A DNA stretch of 64,000 bases from JAJFJD01 sp965228695. GTDB taxonomy: Bacteria; Pseudomonadota; Alphaproteobacteria; UBA8366. The stretch is taken from the NCBI GenBank assembly GCA_965228695.1, contig CBDDIB010000002.1, positions 3,100,001-3,164,000 of the forward strand, read 5' to 3'. Position 1 is the first letter of the stretch; the number at the start of each line of letters is the position of its first letter. The position numbers and the translations under genes were made by a program. The notes below the pieces were generated by a model that saw only the letters and a list, made by a program, of their open reading frames with translations, was not told where the DNA came from and did not search any database. This document shows positions 24,355 through 33,141 of the stretch, in pieces.

Positions 24355-25596
24355 CTATATCAATTTCGCAGCGTTAAAGCCTGAACGAATCGCGCCCTCG
24401 ATCGTGGCCGGCAGCCCGGTTTGGGTCCAATCCCCTGCAAGGAAAAGATTCTTATGATTCGTGCGCGCATTGGCGCGCCGTTTTTCGTTCTCGGGCGTCT
24501 GCGCAAAGGTCGCTCGCTTTTCCTTCACGACGCGGGTTGCGGGCCGCTGCGGGGTATTCAGGGCCAGAACTCGGTCGATGTCCCGCCAGGTCGCATCCGC
24601 GATCTCGTCGGTGGGCGCGTTGGCCAAATCGACAGCGGCACTCACGGTAACCGACAGGATATTACCCCGGCAGAATATCCATTCCGCCGTTCCGCCGATC
24701 ACCCCGAGGATCGGTGGAAGCGGGTTCGCCGCCGCCGCGTCGTGCTTGAAATGGACGTTGACGATGGGATGGAAGGTGTCGGGCGGTGCCGATTCGGGAA
24801 GGACCGATGCCAATACGGCGGCCGGCAGGGCAAGAATGACCGCATCGTCCGCCGCGACATCGATTGCATCCTCCCGAAAGCGAAGTGCCGTCACCCCCGA
24901 GTCGGACGTCGCGAGGCGGCGAAGTCGCTGTCCGAACCGGATATTCGCGCCGCGTTCCCGCAACGCGGTGAGTGCCGGGTCGACGAAGCTGTGTGTCAGG
25001 CCTTGGCGGGCGATGAGCGGCCGGCAGGCATCGCCGCCCAGGGCGAAGGTCTCGGCAAAGACCGGCCAGAGAAGCCGCGCACAGGCCTCGGCCGGCGGCG
25101 TATTCAGGACCGCGACGGCGAGGGGTTCCCAAAAACGGCGATAGACATTGGCATTTTTCCCGAAAATTCTGTCCACGGTCGCGTTTTTGTCCGCAGCCAG
25201 CAGGTGCAGCGCGATCAGATAGTCGGACGCCCGGCTGCCGGGGACGCGGCGGTCAGGTTTGAACACCCACCAGGGGATACGGCCGCGGTTCGGATGAATG
25301 ACCCATCGCTCGCCCGTCTCCAGGTCGGCGAACGGAAATCGTGCCTCCGGGAGGTCGAGGAAGGTGTCGGCCGATCCGACCTGGTCCACGAACGCGGCGA
25401 CACCGGTGTTGCCGGACAGAACCAGGTGGTTGCCGTTGTCGATCTCGCAATCGAGCGTATCATCGAAAAAAGACCGGCAACGCCCGCCGGCATGACCGGC
25501 AGCCTCATGCAGTACGACCGGTAGTCCGCGGCGGGAAACCTCGAGCGCCGCGGCCAACCCCGCCATGCCCGCTCCGACGATGTGGACCGTTGGCAT
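24355..25596 (-). CDS. hpnE: Hydroxysqualene dehydroxylase HpnE
   Basis: 413-residue FAD-dependent amine-oxidase-like protein that reduces hydroxysqualene to squalene. The FAD-binding start is MPTVHIVGAGMAGLAAALEV, followed by HEAAGHAGGRCRSFFDD, LNTPPAEACARLLWPVFAET and the C-terminal FLAGDWTQTGLPATIEGAIR, all typical of HpnE. ATG 25596 is chosen because earlier in-frame codons run into hpnD and lack family similarity. It begins 5 bp after the hpnD stop. Together with HpnC and HpnD it makes squalene from two farnesyl diphosphates without squalene synthase. Confidence 0.93.
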   Translation of the reverse strand: MPTVHIVGAGMAGLAAALEVSRRGLPVVLHEAAGHAGGRCRSFFDDTLDCEIDNGNHLVLSGNTGVAAFVDQVGSADTFLDLPEARFPFADLETGERWVIHPNRGRIPWWVFKPDRRVPGSRASDYLIALHLLAADKNATVDRIFGKNANVYRRFWEPLAVAVLNTPPAEACARLLWPVFAETFALGGDACRPLIARQGLTHSFVDPALTALRERGANIRFGQRLRRLATSDSGVTALRFREDAIDVAADDAVILALPAAVLASVLPESAPPDTFHPIVNVHFKHDAAAANPLPPILGVIGGTAEWIFCRGNILSVTVSAAVDLANAPTDEIADATWRDIDRVLALNTPQRPATRVVKEKRATFAQTPENEKRRANARTNHKNLFLAGDWTQTGLPATIEGAIRSGFNAAKLI

Positions 25597-25601
25597 TGCC
25601 G

Positions 25602-26537
25602 TTACAGCAGTCCGTACCGGACCGCGATCCAGATTTTTGTGAGCTTGGATACGTGGACCGGCGCGTCGATCCGTGTCCAGCCCCGCTGGATCAGTTTCTC
25701 CAGAACGCGATGATACACATGCATCATCACGACGGCCGGTCGCATCTTGCGGCGGTCGCAATCGGCCATGGCGGCGATCGCCTCATTGAAACGCTTGTCG
25801 GCAAGCACCGCGAGTTCGGCGCACACCTTCGGCAGGGCGGGGTGCGCGAGGACGGTTTCCGGATCGCGGCTTTCGATTCCGTGCGTGTTGAGGATTTCCG
25901 AAGGCAGGTAAAGCCGTCCGCGGTCCGCGTCTTCACGCATGTCCCGCAGGATGTTGGTCAGTTGCAGCGCTTGTCCGAGCGACCAGGCGACATCCATTGC
26001 GCGCTTGCCGGTGTCACCGAAAATGTGGATTGACAGCAACCCGACTGCGCCGGCGACCCGCTCGCAATAGAGCTGCAGCGTCGCCATGTCGGGCCCTTGG
26101 AGCGATTCGCTCGCGTCCATCTCCATGCCATCGATCAGCGCGAAGAAATCCTCCTTGCGCAGGCCATATCGCTCGATCGGGAGGAGGAGGGCACGCCCGG
26201 TCGGTTTTTGGGGCGCGCCGGCGAATAGTTGATCTATTTCCGTACGCCACAGTGCCAGGCCCTGGATCTTTTCCCGCGGCGGCAGCGGGTCGTCCGCGAT
26301 GTCGTCGATTTCGCGGCAAAATGCGTAGACCGCGTACATGGCTTCCCGCTGATCGTTGGGAAGCGTCCGCATCGCACCGTAGAAGGATGTGCCGGAGTCA
26401 CGCACCACCGCTTCCACATGGGCCAGATCGGCGTCGGTGGCCCGGCAGTCCTGTTGTGAAGCAGCGTGTTCGTGCGCTGTCGGAGCGCCGTCGTCTCGGG
26501 CGGTCTTGCCCGTTTGCGCGCCAGCCAGTGTTGTCAC
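25602..26537 (-). CDS. hpnD: Presqualene diphosphate synthase HpnD
   Basis: 311-residue squalene/phytoene-synthase-fold protein joining two farnesyl diphosphates to presqualene diphosphate. The two Asp-rich motifs are CREIDDIADD and NILRDMREDADRGRLYLP; SFYGAMRTLPNDQREAMYA and YCERVAGAVGLLSIHIFG match HpnD. The N-terminal 35 residues (to DCRATDADL) are low-complexity and may indicate a later true start. GTG 26537 lies 1 bp after the dxs stop, so the gene is coupled to dxs. hpnE follows after 5 bp. Confidence 0.93.
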   Translation of the reverse strand: MTTLAGAQTGKTARDDGAPTAHEHAASQQDCRATDADLAHVEAVVRDSGTSFYGAMRTLPNDQREAMYAVYAFCREIDDIADDPLPPREKIQGLALWRTEIDQLFAGAPQKPTGRALLLPIERYGLRKEDFFALIDGMEMDASESLQGPDMATLQLYCERVAGAVGLLSIHIFGDTGKRAMDVAWSLGQALQLTNILRDMREDADRGRLYLPSEILNTHGIESRDPETVLAHPALPKVCAELAVLADKRFNEAIAAMADCDRRKMRPAVVMMHVYHRVLEKLIQRGWTRIDAPVHVSKLTKIWIAVRYGLL

Positions 26538-26538
26538 G

Positions 26539-28455
26539 TTACGCCCGTGCCGGCTGGTCCAACGTCTGCTCGCCGAGCGCGCTGAGCGCCATCTCGGTGA
26601 TCTGATGCGCGTTCAACCCGGCGTCTTCGTACATTTCGGCCGGTTTTGCCTGGTCCTGGAACCGGTCCGGCAGGAACATCGGGCGGACCTTGAGGCCGTC
26701 CGTGATCATGTCGTTCTTCACGAGATGATTCAAAACTTGCGTCGCGAACCCGCCGATCGAGGCTTCCTCGATCGTGATGAGGACCTCATGCTCCCGCGCC
26801 AAGGTCTCGACCAGCTTCGTATCAAGCGGTTTGGAGAAACGCGCGTCGGCGATCGTGGTCGGCAAGCCACGGGCGGCCAACTCGTCTGCGGCTTTCATGC
26901 ATTCAGCCAGCCGGCCGCCGAAGTTGAGGAGTGCGACCTTGTTGCCTTCCTGAAGGATTCGGCCTTTGCCGATCTCAAGAATTTCGCCGCGTTCCGGCAT
27001 ATCGACGCCGACGGCTTCGCCGCGCGGGAAGCGGAAGGCGATCGGCCCTTCGTCATACGCGGTGGCCGTGGCGACCATATGGCGGAGTTCCGCCTCGTCA
27101 CCGCAGGCCATCACCACCATACCCGGCAGGCAGCCGAGATAGGTGACATCGAAGGCGCCCGCATGGGTTTGGCCGTCCGCGCCGACCAATCCGGCGCGGT
27201 CGATGGCGAACCGGACCGGCAGTTTCTGGATGGCGACGTCGTGCACGATCTGATCGAACGCGCGCTGCAGGAAGGTCGAGTAGATCGATGTGAACGGCTT
27301 CAACCCTTCGGCCGCAAGGCCGGCGCTGAAGGTCACCGCGTGCTGCTCGGCGAGGCCGACGTCGAAGGTTCGGTCCGGAAATGCCTTTCCGAAGATGTCG
27401 AGGCCGGTGCCGTCCGGCATCGCGGCGGTAATGGCGCAGACCGTATCGTCTTCCTCGGCTTCCTTGATCAAGGATTCCGCATAGACCTTGGTATAGGAGG
27501 GAGCGTTCGACTTGCCCTTGTCCTGCGCGCCCGTAACGACGTTGAACGTTCCGACACCATGATATTTGTCGTCGGATTGCTCGGCCGGGTCGTAACCTTT
27601 GCCCTTGACCGTCACCGCGTGCAGCAGCACCGGGCCGGGCAAGTCGGTATCGCGCAGGTTCTTCAGGACCGGGATGAGCTGATCCATATTGTGGCCGTCG
27701 ATCGGGCCGACATAGTAAAAGCCCAACTCTTCGAACAATGTGCCGCCGGTGAACATGCCGCGCGCGTATTCCTCCGCGCGCTTGGCGGCGACTTCGATCG
27801 GGTGCGGCAGCTTCTCGGCCACTTCCTGGCCTAGACGCCGCAGGTTCCGGTATTCCTTCGAGGACAGCAGCCGGGTGAGATAGTTGCTCAGCGCGCCGAC
27901 TGGCGGTGCGATCGACATCTCATTGTCGTTCAGTACAACGATGAGGCGGTTGCCGAGCCAGCCGGCATTGTTCATCGCCTCATAGGCCATGCCGGCGGTC
28001 ATTGCGCCATCCCCGATGACACAGATCACATCGTTGTCTTTACCCTTAAGGTCGCGGCCGACGGCGAAACCGAGGCCGGACGAGATCGATGTAGAGGAAT
28101 GCGCGGCGCCGAACGGGTCATACTTGCTCTCGGCGCGCTTGGTGAAACCGCTCAGGCCGTCCTTCTGACGTAGGGTGCGGATGCGGTCGCGGCGGTCCGT
28201 CAACACCTTGTGCGGGTAGCACTGATGGCCGACATCCCAGATCAGGATGTCGTCGGGCGTATTGAAAACGTAGTGGATCGCGGCCGTCAGCTCGACAACG
28301 CCGAGCCCCGCGCCAAGATGACCGCCGGTGACGGACACGGCATCGATTACCTCGGCTCTCAGTTCATCCGCGATCTGCCGGAGGTCGCTCTCCGGAAATT
28401 TGCGGAGATCCGCAGGTGTGCGAATCTGATCCAACAACGGCGTTTTCGGTGCCAC
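26539..28455 (-). CDS. dxs: 1-deoxy-D-xylulose-5-phosphate synthase
   Basis: 638-residue thiamine-diphosphate enzyme, first step of the MEP pathway, condensing pyruvate and glyceraldehyde 3-phosphate. Motifs: GGHLGAGLGVVELTAAIHYV, TPP-binding GDGAMTAGMAYEAMNNAG with VLNDNEMSIAPPVGAL, GLAEQHAVTFSAGLA with the catalytic Glu, and RAGLVGADGQTHAGAFD. I select GTG 28455 because a full AAGGAGG lies 5 bp before it, whereas the GTG at 28473 precedes that ribosome site. Start of the run dxs-hpnD-hpnE, so the flux into isoprenoids is directly tied to squalene synthesis. Confidence 0.95.
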   Translation of the reverse strand: MAPKTPLLDQIRTPADLRKFPESDLRQIADELRAEVIDAVSVTGGHLGAGLGVVELTAAIHYVFNTPDDILIWDVGHQCYPHKVLTDRRDRIRTLRQKDGLSGFTKRAESKYDPFGAAHSSTSISSGLGFAVGRDLKGKDNDVICVIGDGAMTAGMAYEAMNNAGWLGNRLIVVLNDNEMSIAPPVGALSNYLTRLLSSKEYRNLRRLGQEVAEKLPHPIEVAAKRAEEYARGMFTGGTLFEELGFYYVGPIDGHNMDQLIPVLKNLRDTDLPGPVLLHAVTVKGKGYDPAEQSDDKYHGVGTFNVVTGAQDKGKSNAPSYTKVYAESLIKEAEEDDTVCAITAAMPDGTGLDIFGKAFPDRTFDVGLAEQHAVTFSAGLAAEGLKPFTSIYSTFLQRAFDQIVHDVAIQKLPVRFAIDRAGLVGADGQTHAGAFDVTYLGCLPGMVVMACGDEAELRHMVATATAYDEGPIAFRFPRGEAVGVDMPERGEILEIGKGRILQEGNKVALLNFGGRLAECMKAADELAARGLPTTIADARFSKPLDTKLVETLAREHEVLITIEEASIGGFATQVLNHLVKNDMITDGLKVRPMFLPDRFQDQAKPAEMYEDAGLNAHQITEMALSALGEQTLDQPARA

Positions 28456-28722
28456 AATAGCCTCCTTCAACACGCGCCCCGGTCGCGCAGGCGAGCGTCA
28501 TATAACATAAATGACGCAATACCAATGCTTCAGCGCAAGTATCTTGCGCCGTCGCGGCCGGGACAAACTCGCAAAACCTCATCTTTCAACCTACTACACC
28601 TACGCCGAAACGTTCAGGGGGTGGTAGAAAAAAATGCAATTTGTTGCTCTCGCGCCACCCGCGATTCCCGGCGTTGGTGATGTCGACTGCGGAGGTTGCG
28701 GATTAAACTCCAACAGGACCCG

Positions 28723-29493
28723 TTAGACCCGATACTCATATTGCATGTTTGGGTCGCGTTCCACGTCCGGCGGGTAACTTTTTCGTTTGTCCGCATAGTA
28801 TTGGTTACGGTGGTCGCCGGCCGATAGGCGGTTGTAGGTCACGTAGAGCACCCGGCGCTTACGGTCGGATAGGTTGGGTCCCGATCCGTGCGGCGCATAG
28901 GAATCGAAGAAAATCACGTCTCCCGGCTCGGTCGGACAGGCGACGGGCTTCATCTCCGCCACCTGTGCGTCGGTCAGCGGTTCCCATTCGTTTCCGACGA
29001 GGCCCTTGTCGTGATAGCCGGCAACCAGTTCGAGACAGCCGTTTTCTTCCGTCGCCGCGTCGATCGAGACCAGCGCGGTGATGAAGAAATCGGCGTAGGT
29101 GCTCCAGCCCGCCTGTTGGTCTTGATGCGGTTTGAAGCCGTCGCCACCGGGCATCTTGAAATTGATCTTGTCTTTGAACAGGACGGCTGGTTCGCCGAGC
29201 AATTCGGATGTCGCCCCCCGCAGGGCGTCGCAGTCGAACAGCTTCCGGAAGCCGTCATGGTAGGGGTAGAAATTTTCCAGCCGGTTTAGAAGGCGTTCGC
29301 CGGTTCCCTTAAGGCTTTCTTCAAAATACATCATGTATTGGCCCGGACTCTCGGGATAGGCCTCGACCTCATCCGTCCAGCGTTCGATTTCGGCCATTTC
29401 ATCCGCAGAAAACATGCTGCGCACGACAACGAAACCGTCGCGGGCAAAATCCGAGAGGTGCCGGTCGGTTAGCTGTCGGTCTCGATCGGTCAC
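28723..29493 (-). CDS. Phytanoyl-CoA dioxygenase (PhyH) family oxygenase
   Basis: 256-residue Fe(II)/2-oxoglutarate-dependent dioxygenase. The iron triad is His 123, Asp 125 (KPHQDQQAGW) and His 202 (SYAPHGSG), with the 2-oxoglutarate-binding Arg in RKRRVLYVTYNR. TDRHLSDFARDGFVVVRSMF is the usual PhyH start and GDVIFFDSYAPHGSGPNLS the core. GTG 29493 has AAAGGAAA before it; the ATG at 29568 would add 25 poorly supported residues. It lies between hpnC (180 bp upstream) and dxs (267 bp downstream) on the same strand. Known hopanoid pathways need no such enzyme; it might hydroxylate a hopanoid or another lipid, or be an unrelated guest. Confidence 0.85.
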   Translation of the reverse strand: MTDRDRQLTDRHLSDFARDGFVVVRSMFSADEMAEIERWTDEVEAYPESPGQYMMYFEESLKGTGERLLNRLENFYPYHDGFRKLFDCDALRGATSELLGEPAVLFKDKINFKMPGGDGFKPHQDQQAGWSTYADFFITALVSIDAATEENGCLELVAGYHDKGLVGNEWEPLTDAQVAEMKPVACPTEPGDVIFFDSYAPHGSGPNLSDRKRRVLYVTYNRLSAGDHRNQYYADKRKSYPPDVERDPNMQYEYRV

Positions 29494-29672
29494 AGAGATT
29501 TCCTTTGCATTTCCAGCCCATCCCCATAGGAATACGGGAAATCTGCCGCCGTTGATTTTCGCAGGCAAGGGACGGATGGTCGCAGTGCGGTGCCTATCGC
29601 GTGACGTGTTTAGATATTGCTTGGAAAGTCATACGTTTTCATCGTCGGATGCAGATCCCCTCCCGAGGACTC

Positions 29673-30512
29673 TCAGAACAGATGCCGCGCCGCGCCCCGG
29701 ACGAAACACCAGGCGAATTCCGGCTTGGTCAATTCGACGCGGGTCGCTATCGGGTCCCGGTTGCGGAGATGTTTCACCAAAAGATCCGCAATGCGCACGA
29801 TGGCCGCGGACTCCATCGCAAGATGGCGGCTATTCAAACGGCCGGGCAGGGTGCGGGCCTGGTCCATCAGGGCCTCGGTCCCGTCGAGACAGCGGTCGAG
29901 CACTTGCCGGAGCCCGGGCGAGGCAGCGCTGCCGTTGAGATCTTCTACCGTCGTGCCGGCTTCGGTCATCCAATCGCCGGGCAGATAGACCCGGTCCAGC
30001 GCCCGGTAGTCATCCTGGCAGTCCTGCAAGTGATTGATCACCTGCAGCGCGTTGCAGAGGGCGTCATTCGCGGGATAGCCGTCCCGCGATTCCCCGTGCA
30101 GGTCGAGCAGATACCGACCGACCGGGGATGCCGACCGGTCGCAGTAGTCGATCAGATCGTCCCAATCGCGGTAGCGCAGCTTGGTGGCGTCCTGCTTGAA
30201 GGCCGAAATCAAATCCCGGCAATGCCGAATCGGGATATCCTTTTCGGTGAAGCTGTCGCGGACGCGGTGCGCCTTGATGAAATCCGGATGGTCGTTCTGG
30301 CCCAGTAAGGCGGCGTCGAACCCTTCGAGCCTGCGGATTTTTTCGTCGGGGGCGAGTTCCGGATTGTCGGCGACGTCGTCGATCGCCCGGGCATAGGCAT
30401 AGAAGACGGCGACATGCGGCCGAAGACGTTTCGGTAATAGGAAGGAGCCGACGGGAAAATTCTCGTCGGCCGCGCCTTTGCCGGATGCCGCTTCCGCCGT
30501 GTTGACCGTCAT
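29673..30512 (-). CDS. hpnC: Hydroxysqualene synthase HpnC
   Basis: 279-residue squalene/phytoene-synthase-fold enzyme that converts presqualene diphosphate to hydroxysqualene. Features: ENFPVGSFLLPKRLRPHVAV (standard HpnC opening), YARAIDDVADN as first Asp-rich motif, YCDRSASPVGRYLLDLHG, and HLQDCQDDYRALDRVYLP as second. ATG 30512. It is divergent from ispG across 229 bp and separated from hpnD by dxs and phyH, an unusual arrangement, since hpnC, hpnD and hpnE are often adjacent. Confidence 0.92.
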   Translation of the reverse strand: MTVNTAEAASGKGAADENFPVGSFLLPKRLRPHVAVFYAYARAIDDVADNPELAPDEKIRRLEGFDAALLGQNDHPDFIKAHRVRDSFTEKDIPIRHCRDLISAFKQDATKLRYRDWDDLIDYCDRSASPVGRYLLDLHGESRDGYPANDALCNALQVINHLQDCQDDYRALDRVYLPGDWMTEAGTTVEDLNGSAASPGLRQVLDRCLDGTEALMDQARTLPGRLNSRHLAMESAAIVRIADLLVKHLRNRDPIATRVELTKPEFAWCFVRGAARHLF

Positions 30513-30741
30513 GGGCGGGACAATGCTCTCTCGTTTCGGGCCCGAAATGGCGATCCGGCCCAGTTTCTACTCTCTGCCACAGCGTCGGTCCGGATGCCAG
30601 TGCCCTGACACCGGCATTCCGGCGCGGTCATGAAAATTTCCCTTTACAGCGATTGTGCCGCTAGGCTAGGCCAGCGTTGATTTCCGGGCCATTCAGCCCC
30701 ACGTTAAGCGCACGTCAGCGCCAGCAAGGGACGTCCTAAGC

Positions 30742-31977
30742 ATGTTGAATTTCAACGATCCGGCATTCCGCCGAAAGAGTGTTCAGGTCAAGATCAAGGA
30801 TACCGCCGTCGGCGGCGACGCGCCGGTGATGGTGCAGTCCATGACCAACACGGATACCGCGGATCCGCAGGGCACGGCCGATCAGATTCAAGCGCTCGCG
30901 GAAGCCGGCTCGGAGGTCGTCCGGATCACGGTTGATCGGCAGGAAGCTGCCCAGGCGGTGCCGAAAATTCGCGAATTGCTGGATCAGCGCGGCTGCGACG
31001 TGCCCATCGTCGGCGATTTCCACTACATCGGCCACAAGCTGCTGAGCGACAACCCCGGTTGCGCCGAGGCGCTCGATAAATACCGCATCAATCCGGGCAA
31101 TGTCGGCTTTCGCGAGAAGAAGGACGTGCAATTCTCGACCATGATCGAGATGGCTCTGAAGCACGACAAGCCGGTACGGATCGGCGTCAACTGGGGCAGC
31201 CTCGATCAGGAATTGCTGGCCCATATGATGGACGAGAACGGCAAGGCGGCCGAGCCGAAACCGGCATCCGAGGTTCTGGAAGAGGCGCTGGTGCAGTCCG
31301 CGTTGACGAGTGCGGCGCGCGCCGAGGAACTCGGCATGGGCCGCGACAAGATCATCCTGTCCTGCAAGGTGAGCGAGGTTCAGGCGATGATCTCCGCCTA
31401 TCGGAATCTCGCGTCGCGCTGCGATTACGCCCTGCATCTGGGCCTCACCGAGGCGGGCATGGGATCGAAGGGCATCGTTGCGTCTACCGCGGCGCTCGCG
31501 GTGTTGTTGCAGCAAGGTATCGGCGACACGATCCGCATCTCGCTGACGCCCGAGCCGGGCGGCGACCGCACCAAGGAGGTCATCGTGGCGCAGGAGGTCT
31601 TGCAGACCATGGGTATCCGCTCCTTCACGCCGCTGGTCACCGCATGCCCCGGATGCGGCCGCACGACGAGCACCGTATTCCAGGAACTGGCGGAGAAGAT
31701 CCAAGGATACATCCGTACGCAAATGCCCGAATGGCGGCAGAAATACGTCGGCGTCGAGGAGATGAACGTGGCCGTCATGGGCTGCATCGTAAACGGCCCC
31801 GGCGAAAGCAAGCACGCCGATATCGGGATCAGCCTGCCTGGCACCGGCGAGCAGCCCACGGCCCCCGTCTTCATCGACGGCGAGAAGGCGGCGACCCTGC
31901 GCGGCGCTAATATCGCCGAGGAATTCCAGCAGATCGTCGACGACTATATCGAGAAACGCTACGACGCCCGGCCGTAG
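30742..31977 (+). CDS. ispG: 4-hydroxy-3-methylbut-2-en-1-yl diphosphate synthase IspG
   Basis: 411-residue bacterial IspG, an iron-sulfur enzyme converting MEcPP to HMBPP, the sixth MEP step. N-terminal TIM barrel (VQSMTNTDTADPQGTADQIQ, INPGNVGFREKK) and C-terminal domain with cluster ligands C302, C305 (CPGCGRTTS), C348 and E355 (GCIVNGPGESKHADIG). Ribosome site AAGGGA before ATG 30742. Third MEP gene in the window after ispH and dxs. It is divergent from hpnC with a shared 229-bp upstream region. Confidence 0.96.
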   Translation: MLNFNDPAFRRKSVQVKIKDTAVGGDAPVMVQSMTNTDTADPQGTADQIQALAEAGSEVVRITVDRQEAAQAVPKIRELLDQRGCDVPIVGDFHYIGHKLLSDNPGCAEALDKYRINPGNVGFREKKDVQFSTMIEMALKHDKPVRIGVNWGSLDQELLAHMMDENGKAAEPKPASEVLEEALVQSALTSAARAEELGMGRDKIILSCKVSEVQAMISAYRNLASRCDYALHLGLTEAGMGSKGIVASTAALAVLLQQGIGDTIRISLTPEPGGDRTKEVIVAQEVLQTMGIRSFTPLVTACPGCGRTTSTVFQELAEKIQGYIRTQMPEWRQKYVGVEEMNVAVMGCIVNGPGESKHADIGISLPGTGEQPTAPVFIDGEKAATLRGANIAEEFQQIVDDYIEKRYDARP

Positions 31978-32078
31978 GCGCAGGGCCGATCCCATCGGGT
32001 TATCCGACGCGCTGGAAACTGCGTTCGGGAATGCCACATTAGGGGAGTTGCCTAACGCCTCATGCCGGGAGACCGCCG

Positions 32079-32564
32079 ATGATCAAGGGATTGCACCACG
32101 CCGCCTACCGCTGCCGCGATTCAGAGGAAACGCGCGCTTTTTACGAAGATTTTCTCGGGCTGCCGCTCGCCAACGCGTTCGAGATCACGCAAACGCAGAC
32201 GGGCCGCGAGACCGGCGTATTGCACAGTTTCTACCGCATGGACGACGGGTCCTTCATGGCGTTCTTCGAGGCGCCGGACATGGATTTCGAGTTCAAGGAG
32301 CAGCATGACTTCGACCTGCATATCGCGCTCGAGGTCGACGATGCGACACTGGAACGGATGGTCGAGCGGGGCAGAGAGTCCGGCATCGACACCCGTGGGC
32401 CCGTCGATCATGGGTTCATCCGTTCGATCTACTTCCGCGATCCCAATGGGTATGTGGTCGAGCTGACCGCCAAGAAATCGGACGAGCGGTTCGATACGTC
32501 GAAGGCCGAAGCCGAGGCGCGGTCGGCGCTCGATGACTGGCAGGCCTCGAAACCGGCCGGCTGA
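32079..32564 (+). CDS. VOC family (glyoxalase/dioxygenase fold) protein
   Basis: 161 residues with the vicinal-oxygen-chelate fold: MIKGLHHAAYRCRDSEETRA gives the first metal ligand His, FYEDFLGLPLANAFEIT the first module, and DHGFIRSIYFRDPNGYVVEL the C-terminal module ending with the metal ligand Glu. Proteins of this kind act as glyoxalases, ring-cleaving dioxygenases or resistance proteins; this one is not assigned. It stands 101 bp after ispG and ends 27 bp before the convergent MOSC gene. Confidence 0.85.
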   Translation: MIKGLHHAAYRCRDSEETRAFYEDFLGLPLANAFEITQTQTGRETGVLHSFYRMDDGSFMAFFEAPDMDFEFKEQHDFDLHIALEVDDATLERMVERGRESGIDTRGPVDHGFIRSIYFRDPNGYVVELTAKKSDERFDTSKAEAEARSALDDWQASKPAG

Positions 32565-32591
32565 CGCTCCAACGTGGCTTAGGCAGGGCGG

Positions 32592-33080
32592 TCAGTCGGC
32601 CGCCTCGGCAGCGCCCAGGTCGACGATGGTATCGCCGACCGATATCCTGCCGCCTTCCAGGACCTCGCAGTTGATGCCGCCCTTGTCCCACCAGGCGTCA
32701 TACAGGCCCGGCAGGTTCAGTTTCTTTTCCAGATAGCGGCAGGGCTGGTTGATGCGGTGCACGTGCAGCCGGACCGGCCCGACGGTGATCTGCCGGCCGA
32801 CCAGCGGCGCCAGCTCAATCCCGCGCGTCACCACGTTGCGCCGGCACTCTTCCGGCGGCACGTCCAACCCATGTTCCTCCTTCAGCATGTCGAGGATTTC
32901 GCCTTGGGTCAGGGTGATGTGCCGGCCCGGTTCCGGTTTCTTCGAGTAAGTGCCGGTCTTCAACATGTACCGGTCGCCGTCGATACCCTCGCCGGTGAGG
33001 GCCGAGATGCTGTCATGGCCGATCATCGGCTGCGACATGGCGGGCGTGGTAAACAGATGGGTGACCGTGGCTTGGGGCAT
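32592..33080 (-). CDS. MOSC domain-containing protein
   Basis: 162 residues beginning at ATG 33080 (MPQATVTHLFTTPAMSQPM). The MOSC core is shown by GEGIDGDRYMLKTGTYSKKP, RHITLTQGEILDMLKEEHGL, ECRRNVVTRGIELAPLVGR and HRINQPCRYLEKKL with the conserved Cys thought to bind sulfur or Mo-cofactor. MOSC proteins shuttle sulfur or reduce N-hydroxylated compounds with the molybdenum cofactor. It follows the hyuB stop by 61 bp on the same strand, so may be read with hyuAB, though a functional link is not evident. Confidence 0.85.
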   Translation of the reverse strand: MPQATVTHLFTTPAMSQPMIGHDSISALTGEGIDGDRYMLKTGTYSKKPEPGRHITLTQGEILDMLKEEHGLDVPPEECRRNVVTRGIELAPLVGRQITVGPVRLHVHRINQPCRYLEKKLNLPGLYDAWWDKGGINCEVLEGGRISVGDTIVDLGAAEAAD

Positions 33081-33141
33081 GATGTGCTCGTCGGTTGGGG
33101 CCGGATGGCGGATTGTGCCCGGGTTACAGTCGTTTGTCACC

